From assembly GCA_947455365.1 (NCBI GenBank), contig CANGNU010000079.1, positions 1 through 5,412 of the forward strand: a DNA stretch of 5,412 nucleotides, written 5' to 3'. This document shows positions 1-5,412 of the stretch, piece after piece. The stretch comes from Rickettsiales bacterium. GTDB lineage: Bacteria; Pseudomonadota; Alphaproteobacteria; Rickettsiales; UBA1997. Below the pieces are notes generated by a model. That model had not been told where the DNA came from. It made no database searches and worked only from the letters and a program-made list of their open reading frames with translations. Both the position numbers and the translations under genes were made by a program. Numbering within the stretch: the first letter of the stretch is position 1; each line of letters starts with the position of its first letter.

Positions 1-1
1 T

Positions 2-1411
2 GCAATGGCAACGCAAGATTTTGATATATTGCTCGCCAAAGAAATTTTTGCTAATTTTAAAGAGCGCGTTCAAGGTTTGAATGAAGTTTTTTCACAAGAT
101 TTATCGCGCATTGAAAGTGATAAAAAATTCAGCAAATTTATAAAAAATTTAGCAAAAAATATAGAAAATCAACAAGCCTTCGCGCTAGAAGTGAAGAGGC
201 TTTTTGAGTTTTTGCGACAAGAGCAACGCGCAGAAAATTCTGCAGATAAAAACACAGAAAATCAGTCAGAAAATTCTGTCAAAAAAATGCCGAAGCAAGA
301 AGATGAAAATTTTAGCAACAACGAAGAAACGCCGCAAAGCCAACAGCCACAAGACATCAACAATGATGAAGAAAATAGCAAAACAGAAAAATCTGATGAA
401 GAGCAAAAAATAAATTTGCAAGAAGGTGATGCCTTAAATGGCGCGCAAGCCAAGCTGGACATGGCTGAAAGCAATGAAGAAGGAATTGAGTTTAAAAAAT
501 CTTACAAAATTTACACTAGCAAATTTGATGAAATAGTTTTTCCGCAAAAACTTATCAGTAAAAGCGAATTAGAATTGCTAAGACATGGCTTAGAATTGAG
601 GTTGGCAAAACTTACCAGCATTTCAAAAAGGCTGACAATTAAGCTGAAAAAAAAGCTGATGGCGAAGAAAAATTCTTTTATTGAGCAAAGCAATAGCGAG
701 GGAATTTTGGATCGGAAAAAATTTACGCAAATGGTGATTGATCCATTTTCAGACAATCACTTTATTGTGCAAAAACAACGACAATACCAAGACACTGTAG
801 TCTCTATCTTGCTTGATAATTCAGGATCGATGCGCGGCCAGCCAATTATTATGAGTGCTTTAGCTTGTGAAATTATCGCAAAAATATTAGAAAAGTTCTC
901 GATAAAAACTGAAATTCTTGGTTTTACCACGGTTGATTGGAAAGGCGGCAAGTCGCGCAAATTATGGGAAAGTGAAGGTCGGTCTCATAATCCGGGAAGG
1001 TTAAGTGATCTGCGGCACATTGTTTATAAATCGGCAAATCAGAGTTTGAAAAAGTCGCAAGTTAATTTGGGGTTAATGCTAAAAGAGGGCATGCTTAAGG
1101 AAAATATCGACGGTGAAGCGTTGTTATGGGCCAAGGGGCGCCTGCTGCAGCGCGATGAGAAGCGCAAGATTCTTGCGATAATTTCTGATGGCACGCCAGT
1201 TGATGATTCGACAAATTCAACCAATGATCAAGAAATTCTCACCGATCATTTGCGTCATGTGATTCATCGCATTGAAAAGCAAACCGCAATTGAAGTTTTT
1301 GGAATTGGCATTGGTCATCAGGTTAGTAATTTTTATCGCAATTCAATTGCAATAAAAAATGCTGAAGAATTGGGTGATGTAATGATTGAAAAAATTACCA
1401 AGTTAATGTGA
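2..1411 (+). CDS. cobT: Cobaltochelatase subunit CobT, 5' end outside the window
   Basis: CobT works with the AAA+ protein CobS as the ATP-driven chaperone part of aerobic cobaltochelatase; CobN is the catalytic subunit that inserts Co2+ into hydrogenobyrinic acid a,c-diamide. Counting from the first ATG (base 5), residues about 52-70 match the CobT 'ddQ.aFa' helix, 74-160 are an acidic Q/N/E-rich linker, and 165-240 contain the family block YKIYTSKFDE. Residues 264-468 form the von Willebrand A domain, with MIDAS motif DNSGS (271-275) and the second acidic site SDGTPVDDS (394-402). Other strong family blocks are GRLSDLRHIVYKSA, LKENIDGEAL and IGIGHQV. CobT proteins are usually around 600 residues and begin with a domain not seen here. 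The frame is open to the window edge, so the ATG at base 5 is probably an internal Met and the real start lies upstream. CobS is often the upstream neighbour in alphaproteobacteria but cannot be seen. The identity is very secure; whether the organism makes B12 cannot be judged. Confidence 0.93.
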   Translation, partial: AMATQDFDILLAKEIFANFKERVQGLNEVFSQDLSRIESDKKFSKFIKNLAKNIENQQAFALEVKRLFEFLRQEQRAENSADKNTENQSENSVKKMPKQEDENFSNNEETPQSQQPQDINNDEENSKTEKSDEEQKINLQEGDALNGAQAKLDMAESNEEGIEFKKSYKIYTSKFDEIVFPQKLISKSELELLRHGLELRLAKLTSISKRLTIKLKKKLMAKKNSFIEQSNSEGILDRKKFTQMVIDPFSDNHFIVQKQRQYQDTVVSILLDNSGSMRGQPIIMSALACEIIAKILEKFSIKTEILGFTTVDWKGGKSRKLWESEGRSHNPGRLSDLRHIVYKSANQSLKKSQVNLGLMLKEGMLKENIDGEALLWAKGRLLQRDEKRKILAIISDGTPVDDSTNSTNDQEILTDHLRHVIHRIEKQTAIEVFGIGIGHQVSNFYRNSIAIKNAEELGDVMIEKITKLM

Positions 1412-1465
1412 GTGCTATGTCATTTATCTAGACATGGCGCGCTTTCAAGCCATGTTGTAGATGGC
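1412..1465 (+). repeat. Three interlocking inverted repeats after cobT (attenuator-like)
   Basis: Right after the cobT stop, the + strand RNA could form three stems. Stem A pairs 1412-1421 with 1431-1440: ten pairs, two of them G-U, with a 9-base loop. Stem B pairs 1431-1438 with 1449-1456: seven perfect pairs (ACATGGC/GCCATGT) plus one G-U. Stem C pairs 1449-1453 with 1461-1465 (GCCAT/ATGGC) and is followed by ATAATTTT. A and C can form together, while B excludes both. This is the 1:2, 2:3, 3:4 layout of a transcription attenuator, with C as a weak terminator. The G-U pairs work only in + strand RNA. The region could also simply be a cobT terminator or 3'-end stabiliser. The pairings are seen directly; the function is inferred. 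Confidence 0.45.
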
Positions 1466-1482
1466 ATAATTTTCACTTTAGT

Positions 1483-2451
1483 ATGAAAAAAAAATTCTCT
1501 ATTAATAAATTAGGCGCTTGGCGCATTTATTTTATCTTTTTTTATATAGTGGCAGTTGCGCTTACGGCGCACTATGTTCATGAAGGATATAATTCTTTTT
1601 TTGAGAAGAAAAGATCTGTCATGGAATTGGCTGCTTACAAAATTTCCTCAGATTTTATCAACATTTTAAATCACGCTGAAGACACTCTTAACGGTATTAA
1701 TAAAAAAATTGTTAGATCAGGTGGCAGTAAGGCTAACATTAGCGATATTCTAATTTCTTCGGGGCAAAAATATAACGACAATTTGTTGCAATATGAATTA
1801 TCAACGGGAAAATTTTACTGGATCGATGCTGAAAATAATTTAATTGCCAATAGTGAATATGGCTTAATTGCCAATACCATTGATTTATCTGGCCGCGATT
1901 ATTTGCAAAAAACCTCATTAAATGCTGGAAAAATTTACACAGGAGAGCCGATAATTGGCGCTTCAAGTGGGCAATTTGTAATTCCAGTGGGGGTTGGCGC
2001 TGAAAATGCTCAAGGGCATTATGTTGGCACAATGGCGGTTAGTTTTAAATTATCAGAATTGACGGCGCGCTATAGTGAAATTGCTGACTTGCATCAAGTT
2101 AATTTTGCGGTTTTGAATTCAGAAAATCATATTATTTTTGAATCGGAAGATGGTGTATTTGCGCATGATAAAAAATTATTTTCAGATTTAGCAACGAAGG
2201 AAATTAATGAGGCGGAAGAGTTTGTTGCGCCTTACAGCCTAAGGGATCGCAAGAATAGTTACATAATTTTGCGCGCTTCCGATAAATATCCGTATAAAAT
2301 ATTAACCGGCTATCAAAATAAAATTTTGCAACAAGAATTATTGTTTAGAATAATTATCTGGGCTGCACAATTTTTGTTAATTACAGTGTTTTTTGCATCA
2401 GCAATGTTTTATTCGCGCAAAGAAGATAAGGATAAGAAAAAGCGCAAATAA
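1483..2451 (+). CDS. Membrane-anchored double-Cache-like sensor protein without output domain
   Basis: The protein has 322 residues. A short basic N-terminus precedes a membrane segment at about 13-31. A large extracytoplasmic region (about 35-283) follows, then a second membrane segment (about 287-309) and a 12-residue tail made mostly of Lys, Arg and Asp. The periplasmic part resembles dCache_1 sensor domains: a WIDAENNLIA strand (113-122), DLSGRDYLQ (134-142), then YTGEPIIGASSGQFVIPVG (152-170) and GTMAVSFKL (182-190). A shorter, weaker second Cache-like unit lies at about 205-280. Such domains normally bind small ligands and pass a signal to a histidine kinase, diguanylate cyclase or chemotaxis module, none of which is present here. 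The stop directly abuts the convergent ribB. Start ATG 1483 gives a sensible N-terminus, but no Shine-Dalgarno motif precedes it. The ligand is unknown and no named homologue is recognised; the Cache assignment is by pattern only. Confidence 0.75.
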   Translation: MKKKFSINKLGAWRIYFIFFYIVAVALTAHYVHEGYNSFFEKKRSVMELAAYKISSDFINILNHAEDTLNGINKKIVRSGGSKANISDILISSGQKYNDNLLQYELSTGKFYWIDAENNLIANSEYGLIANTIDLSGRDYLQKTSLNAGKIYTGEPIIGASSGQFVIPVGVGAENAQGHYVGTMAVSFKLSELTARYSEIADLHQVNFAVLNSENHIIFESEDGVFAHDKKLFSDLATKEINEAEEFVAPYSLRDRKNSYIILRASDKYPYKILTGYQNKILQQELLFRIIIWAAQFLLITVFFASAMFYSRKEDKDKKKRK

Positions 2452-2452
2452 G

Positions 2453-3541
2453 TTAGATTTTCTTATAGCTAGAAATCTTCAGACCGTAGCCTTCAAGCCC
2501 AATGACCGATTTTTTTGAGCTGGTCAAAAGAGTCATATTTTTCACGCCTAAATCGGCTAAAATTTGTGCACCAGTGCCATAATTGCGCAACTCATTTGTT
2601 TTGGCAGATTCAGCGTTAAGCAGCGCCAGCAAAGCTTCTTGCGGTTGTCGAATAATTACAATCACACCATTTTCATTTTGCGAAATTTTCTTCAATGCTT
2701 TTTTTAGCAAACCGTTTTTGCTATTTTGTGCATCGTTGAGGCAGTCAGAAAAAATGTTCAGATGATGCATTCTAACCAGTGTGGGATTGGTTTTGTCAAT
2801 GTTGCCTTTTACCAAAGCAATATGTTCAATTTCATCAACTTGGCTGCGATAAATTGTTAAATTGAATTCGCCAAAATTTTTGTGGATAAATTTTCTGCGC
2901 TCAACAACTTCAACTAATTTTTCATTTTTGCGGCGATATTCAATGAGATCAGCGATGGTGGCAATTTTAATTTTATGCTGTTTGGCAAATTTGATAAGGT
3001 CGGGAAGGCGCGCCATTTCGCCATCGTCCTTCATAATTTCGCAAATTACGCCAGAAGGGTTAAGGCCAGCAAGGCGCGCAATGTCAACTGCCGCTTCAGT
3101 GTGGCCTGCGCGCACTAGAACGCCGCCATTTTGTGCTTTTAACGGAAAGATGTGTCCGGGGCTAACCAATGCGTCGCGGCCCTTACCAGCGCTGATTGCA
3201 TCGGCAATGGTTTTGGCGCGGTCAAAGGCCGAAATGCCCGTACTAATTCCTTCGCGTGCTTCAATTGACACAGTAAAAGCAGTTTTGTTGCGTGATTGAT
3301 TATTGAGTGACATTAATGGCAAGTCAAGCTCTTGCACCCTTTGTTCTGTAAGTGCCAAGCAAATTAACCCGCGCCCATATTTGGCCATAAAATTAATTTT
3401 TTGGTCATCGCAAAATTGTGCAGGCACGATGAGATCTCCTTCATTTTCACGGTTTTCATCATCAACTAAAATAAAAATGCGTCCCTGACGCGCTTCTTCG
3501 ATAATTTCTGAAATGGGTGAGAGGTTGATTTTATTGGTCAT
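2453..3541 (-). CDS. ribB: 3,4-dihydroxy-2-butanone-4-phosphate synthase with degenerate RibA-like domain (RibBX type)
   Basis: The N-terminal half (about 1-205) is a DHBP synthase, which converts ribulose 5-phosphate to 3,4-dihydroxy-2-butanone 4-phosphate and formate for riboflavin synthesis. It keeps the acidic metal-binding loop DDENRENEGD (27-36), FTVSIEAREGISTGISAFDR (89-108), SPGHIFPL (127-134), RAGHTEA (144-150) and GVICEIM (164-170). The C-terminal half (about 210-362) has the GTP cyclohydrolase II fold region and keeps LRNYGTGAQIL (318-328) and GLEGYGL (348-354). It has lost what catalysis needs. The three zinc cysteines of the GECLTGD...RCDCG block are absent: Cys267 is the only Cys in this half, and the aligned positions fall near Asn262, Asn273 and Lys275. 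RQEGRGIGL has become RQPQEALLAL. This matches the RibBX variant known from Proteobacteria, so a separate ribA is expected elsewhere. The start at 3541 matches the family N-terminus. It is the last visible gene of the rpoH-ribE-ribB run, 25 bases after ribE. Confidence 0.93.
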   Translation of the reverse strand: MTNKINLSPISEIIEEARQGRIFILVDDENRENEGDLIVPAQFCDDQKINFMAKYGRGLICLALTEQRVQELDLPLMSLNNQSRNKTAFTVSIEAREGISTGISAFDRAKTIADAISAGKGRDALVSPGHIFPLKAQNGGVLVRAGHTEAAVDIARLAGLNPSGVICEIMKDDGEMARLPDLIKFAKQHKIKIATIADLIEYRRKNEKLVEVVERRKFIHKNFGEFNLTIYRSQVDEIEHIALVKGNIDKTNPTLVRMHHLNIFSDCLNDAQNSKNGLLKKALKKISQNENGVIVIIRQPQEALLALLNAESAKTNELRNYGTGAQILADLGVKNMTLLTSSKKSVIGLEGYGLKISSYKKI

Positions 3542-3566
3542 AGCTGTAATTAGGAATATATTTTTA

Positions 3567-4262
3567 TCAATCTTTTAAAACATAGCGTGCGATTAAATCT
3601 ATTTCAACATTGACTAAATCGCCAATTTTTATTGTTGAAAATGTAGTATTGGCAAGAGAATGCGGAATTAAATTTACAAAAAATTTATCGTCTTTAACTT
3701 TATTCACTGTAAGAGAAATGCCGTCAAGGCAGATAGAGCCTTTTGTCGCAATAAATTTTTTTAGTGCCGCTGATTTTTTTTCTAGCTGAAATTCTAGTTG
3801 TACAGAATCTTGTATAGCTGTTTTGGCCTTTAGTTGTGCGCATCCATCAACATGGCCGCTGACAATATGTCCACCAAATTCATCGCCAACACGCAAAGCA
3901 AATTCAAGATTAACCGCAGTGCCAACCGCCCATTTCGTAAGGTTGGTGGCATTACAAGTTTCTTTTGAAGCTTGAAAAAAAAGTTTTGTTTCAGATTTTT
4001 CTGCTAATGAATTTTCTGGTAATTTTGCCGATAGAGCATTTTTTTTTGCTGGTAAATTTTTTATCAATTCAGGATTTTTGCTTAGCAAAATATTTTCCTT
4101 CTTCACCAAAGTTAAACAAATGCCATTACAAGCTACCGAGCAGCCAATATCAAGCGTTCGCGCAATTTTCTGCGTCACAGAAATTGTTAACGCACAATCT
4201 TTCTTCGCATCAAATTTAATCTGCTCAACAACACCAATATGGGTAATAATTCCTGTAAACAT
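3567..4262 (-). CDS. ribE: Riboflavin synthase, alpha chain
   Basis: The enzyme dismutates two 6,7-dimethyl-8-ribityllumazine molecules into riboflavin and a pyrimidinedione, the last step of the pathway; the family acts as a cytoplasmic trimer. The two tandem lumazine-binding barrels are both visible. The first has MFTGII (1-6), which fixes the start, NGICLTLV (46-53), KETCNATNL (100-108), NLEFALRVGDEFGGH (118-132) and SGHVDG (135-140). The second has KGSICLDGISLTVN (174-187), LIPHSLANTT (198-207) and VNVEIDLIARYVL (217-229). At 231 residues it is longer than the usual 195-215. The excess is a Lys/Leu/Ser/Glu-rich insertion at about 58-92, between the strand after NGICLTLV and the strand KLFFQAS. 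Its ATG is 4 bases after the rpoH stop, suggesting translational coupling, and no Shine-Dalgarno sequence is visible. ribB follows closely. The identity is secure. Confidence 0.95.
   Translation of the reverse strand: MFTGIITHIGVVEQIKFDAKKDCALTISVTQKIARTLDIGCSVACNGICLTLVKKENILLSKNPELIKNLPAKKNALSAKLPENSLAEKSETKLFFQASKETCNATNLTKWAVGTAVNLEFALRVGDEFGGHIVSGHVDGCAQLKAKTAIQDSVQLEFQLEKKSAALKKFIATKGSICLDGISLTVNKVKDDKFFVNLIPHSLANTTFSTIKIGDLVNVEIDLIARYVLKD
3987..4091 (-). other. In-frame insertion of about 35 codons inside ribE
   Basis: Relative to E. coli-like riboflavin synthase, where EINGNHVSF makes a tight beta-hairpin turn, this gene carries about 35 extra codons (residues 58-92). They are low in complexity, rich in Lys, Leu, Ser, Asn and Glu, and hydrophilic overall. 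The DNA holds CTGGTAA twice, 33 bases (11 codons) apart, at 4016-4022 and 4049-4055 on the + strand. These give Leu-Pro pairs at residues 70-71 and 81-82, hinting at an 11-codon duplication. A nine-base poly-A run (minus strand) lies between them, opposite 4039-4047. No clear palindrome was seen. The boundaries are approximate, set by eye from family motifs on each side. Confidence 0.6.
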
Positions 4263-4266
4263 ATTT

Positions 4267-5184
4267 CTATTTAGTTGATAATCGAAAAATTTCCTTTTTC
4301 ATTTTTTCAAGTGCCGCACTTTCAATTTGTCGAATGCGCTCGCGCGAGATGTGGTAAGCTTGGCTAAGCTCTTCAAGTGTAGTTGAAACCTCTGACATTT
4401 GCCGCTTAATTAAAATATCTTTTTCGCGTTCATTCAACACTAAAAATGCTTCACGCAATAATTCTTCACGGCGTAATTTTTCTTGATTATCAATGGCAAT
4501 TTGCTCTTGCGTCTCTTGCTCTGCCGCCACTTTGCTAATTACTTCATCTTCGCCATCAGCACTAATTAAATTATTGAGCGAAGTGTCAGAATTTTGCAGG
4601 CGAGAATCCATTTCGCGCACTTCTTTTTCAGTAACATTTAAGTCATGGGCAATTTTAGTAACATAGTCTGCAGGCAGTGCTGCCGTGCTTCCTTCATCGG
4701 TTCCAAGGCGGCGTTTTATTTTGCGCAAGTTAAAGAATAATTTTTTTTGCGCCAAAGTTGTGCCAATTTTAACCAATGACCATGAGCGCAAAACATGCTC
4801 TTGAATGTAGGCGCGAATCCACCACATGGCGTAAGTTGAAAAGCGAAAGCCTTTTTCGGGGTCAAATTTTTTGACGGCTTGAATCAATCCCACATTACCT
4901 TCCGAGACTAGATCAGTTATCGGCAAACCATAATTTTTGAATTTAGTTGCCATTTTCACCACCAATCGTAAATGGCTTTGCACCAGCATTTTCGCCGCTT
5001 CTTTGTCACCAGATTTTTTAAATCTCATGCCATATTCATATTCTTCTTCGGCACTAAGTAGGGGAAATTTTTGAATCTCGCGCATATATTGCAAGAAGCC
5101 GTCACTAGATTTTGACCTTACGGCGTCTAAAGCGGAATCTTGTTGCGCTAATTCTTGTGGGTTTTGATTTTCTGCAGCTTTCAT
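4267..5184 (-). CDS. rpoH: RNA polymerase heat-shock sigma factor sigma-32
   Basis: This is a group 3 sigma-70-family factor that directs RNA polymerase to heat-shock promoters (chaperones, proteases). Its 305 residues fit alphaproteobacterial RpoH. Region 1.2 is at about 28-58 (GFLQYMREIQKFPLLSAEEE). Region 2 runs from about 66 to 137, with LRLVVKMA, SEGNVGLIQAVKKFDPEKGF (core binding) and STYAMWWIRAYIQEHVLRSW (-10 element recognition). The diagnostic RpoH box QKKLFFNLR is at 146-154; in E. coli this region is linked to core RNA polymerase binding. Region 3 follows (about 160-225). Region 4 (about 240-300) ends with the helix-turn-helix TLEELSQAYHISRERIRQIE (269-288), which reads the -35 element. 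The start leaves about 28 residues before region 1.2, usual for the family. It begins 5 bases after the LamG gene and ends 4 bases before ribE. Control could be at mRNA or protein stability level, as in other bacteria, but nothing in the sequence shows it. Confidence 0.96.
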   Translation of the reverse strand: MKAAENQNPQELAQQDSALDAVRSKSSDGFLQYMREIQKFPLLSAEEEYEYGMRFKKSGDKEAAKMLVQSHLRLVVKMATKFKNYGLPITDLVSEGNVGLIQAVKKFDPEKGFRFSTYAMWWIRAYIQEHVLRSWSLVKIGTTLAQKKLFFNLRKIKRRLGTDEGSTAALPADYVTKIAHDLNVTEKEVREMDSRLQNSDTSLNNLISADGEDEVISKVAAEQETQEQIAIDNQEKLRREELLREAFLVLNEREKDILIKRQMSEVSTTLEELSQAYHISRERIRQIESAALEKMKKEIFRLSTK

Positions 5185-5189
5185 AATTT

Positions 5190-5411
5190 TTAGATGCCAG
5201 TATGTTCATCAGCCGCGGTAATGCGAATATTGTATTTTTTTGATAAGTAATCAATCACCGATTTTCTTTCTAAGGAGGATAATTGGCGATTGTAAATTAT
5301 CACTTCAGAAATCATGCCAGTAAAGGCGTTAGACCCATCTTTGCTGGTGCCAATAGTTAGGCCATTCATGCGATTAGTGCCGCTAATTGTTGTTGTTCCT
5401 GCGGAAGCTGA
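5190..5411 (-). CDS. C-terminal end of a LamG/concanavalin-like domain protein (partial)
   Basis: Reading leftward from the right edge, one frame is open for 73 residues before a TAA at 5190-5192; its start lies beyond the window. The piece NGLTIGTSKDGSNAFTGMIS (16-35), followed by EVIIYNRQLSSLERKSVIDY (36-55) and LSKKYNI (56-62), has the typical end of a Laminin_G_3 or concanavalin-like jelly-roll domain: 'F.G.I.EVIIYNR.LS..ER..V..YL..KY.I'. An 11-residue tail, RITAADEHTGI, follows. These domains often sit in secreted or surface proteins, sometimes behind a prepilin-like N-terminus, and bind sugars or polymers; neither the N-terminus nor the localisation can be seen here. The stop codon is 5 bases before the rpoH start, so rpoH may be co-transcribed with it. 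The domain call rests on a short but characteristic motif. Confidence 0.75.
   Translation of the reverse strand, partial: SASAGTTTISGTNRMNGLTIGTSKDGSNAFTGMISEVIIYNRQLSSLERKSVIDYLSKKYNIRITAADEHTGI
5229..5254 (-). promoter_or_regulatory. Possible rpoH promoter inside the LamG gene (weak)
   Basis: On the minus strand a TACAAT (opposite 5229-5234) lies about 45 bases before the rpoH ATG, with a TTGATT (opposite 5249-5254) upstream. The spacer is only 14 bases, short of the usual 16-18, and such hexamers are common in AT-rich DNA. It would let rpoH-ribE-ribB be expressed separately from the LamG gene. This is a guess from hexamers only. Confidence 0.18.
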
Positions 5412-5412
5412 A

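Noticed and set aside
1443..1470. Possible promoter TTCAAG-15-CATAAT before the Cache gene
   Set aside because: Both boxes are poor matches, the spacer is short, and the bases overlap the hairpin arms, which explain the sequence better.
1739..2032. 97-codon frame on the minus strand inside the Cache gene
   Set aside because: It is opposite the best-conserved Cache motifs, and its His/Gln-rich translation resembles no family.
2455..2478. Inverted repeat AGATTT/AAATCT at the 3' end of ribB, considered as a terminator
   Set aside because: The six-pair stem is A/T-rich with a 12-base loop inside coding sequence and no following T tract in a useful position.
2862..3299. 145-codon open frame on the + strand opposite ribB
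   Set aside because: It lies wholly antisense to the highly conserved DHBP synthase domain, and its Ser/Arg/Ala-rich translation shows no known motif. It is a shadow frame.
3542..3566. Search for an FMN riboswitch before ribB or ribE
   Set aside because: The gaps before these genes are 25 and 4 bases, far too short for an RFN element, and none of its conserved blocks is seen.
5271..5360. Perfect AAGGAGG on the + strand followed by a TTG that opens a frame of about 25 codons
   Set aside because: It is antisense to well-conserved LamG codons, the start is TTG at short spacing, and the peptide has no features. Probably coincidence.

Overview
This is an AT-rich stretch of bacterial chromosome. 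Four complete genes, and two more cut by the window edges, fill almost all of it. The gene content points to an alphaproteobacterium: an aerobic-type CobT, a sigma-32 heat-shock factor with an intact RpoH box, a RibB fused to a degenerate RibA-like domain, and a riboflavin synthase ending in an 'IDLIARYVL'-type tail. The strong A/T bias, short gaps, poly-A lysine codons and near absence of Shine-Dalgarno motifs suggest a reduced or host-associated lineage (Rickettsiales- or Holosporales-like). That placement is an inference, not a direct reading. TGG codes for Trp and TGA is used as a stop, so the code is the standard one.

Plus strand, left half: the window opens inside cobT, which carries an acidic low-complexity linker and a C-terminal von Willebrand A domain with an intact MIDAS motif. 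A 71-base gap follows, holding three overlapping inverted repeats arranged like an attenuator. Next is a 322-residue membrane protein with two membrane segments around a periplasmic double-Cache-like sensor domain, and no signalling output domain.

Minus strand, right half: four tightly packed genes read right to left. They are the C-terminal end of a LamG/concanavalin-like domain protein, rpoH (sigma-32), ribE (riboflavin synthase) and a ribB variant of the RibBX type. Gaps are 5, 4 and 25 bases, so they look like one transcription unit. ribE and ribB supply two steps of riboflavin synthesis. The RibA-like half of the RibB protein has lost its zinc cysteines, so GTP cyclohydrolase II must come from elsewhere in the genome. 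The two half-windows converge with only one base between the stop codons of the Cache gene and ribB.

No mobile element, CRISPR array, tRNA or rRNA was seen, and no gap exceeds 300 bases. Most of the window is ordinary housekeeping. The points worth a second look are the attenuator-like repeats after cobT, the output-less Cache sensor, an in-frame insertion of about 35 residues in riboflavin synthase, and the joining of the heat-shock sigma factor to riboflavin genes. I found no convincing new multi-gene system.
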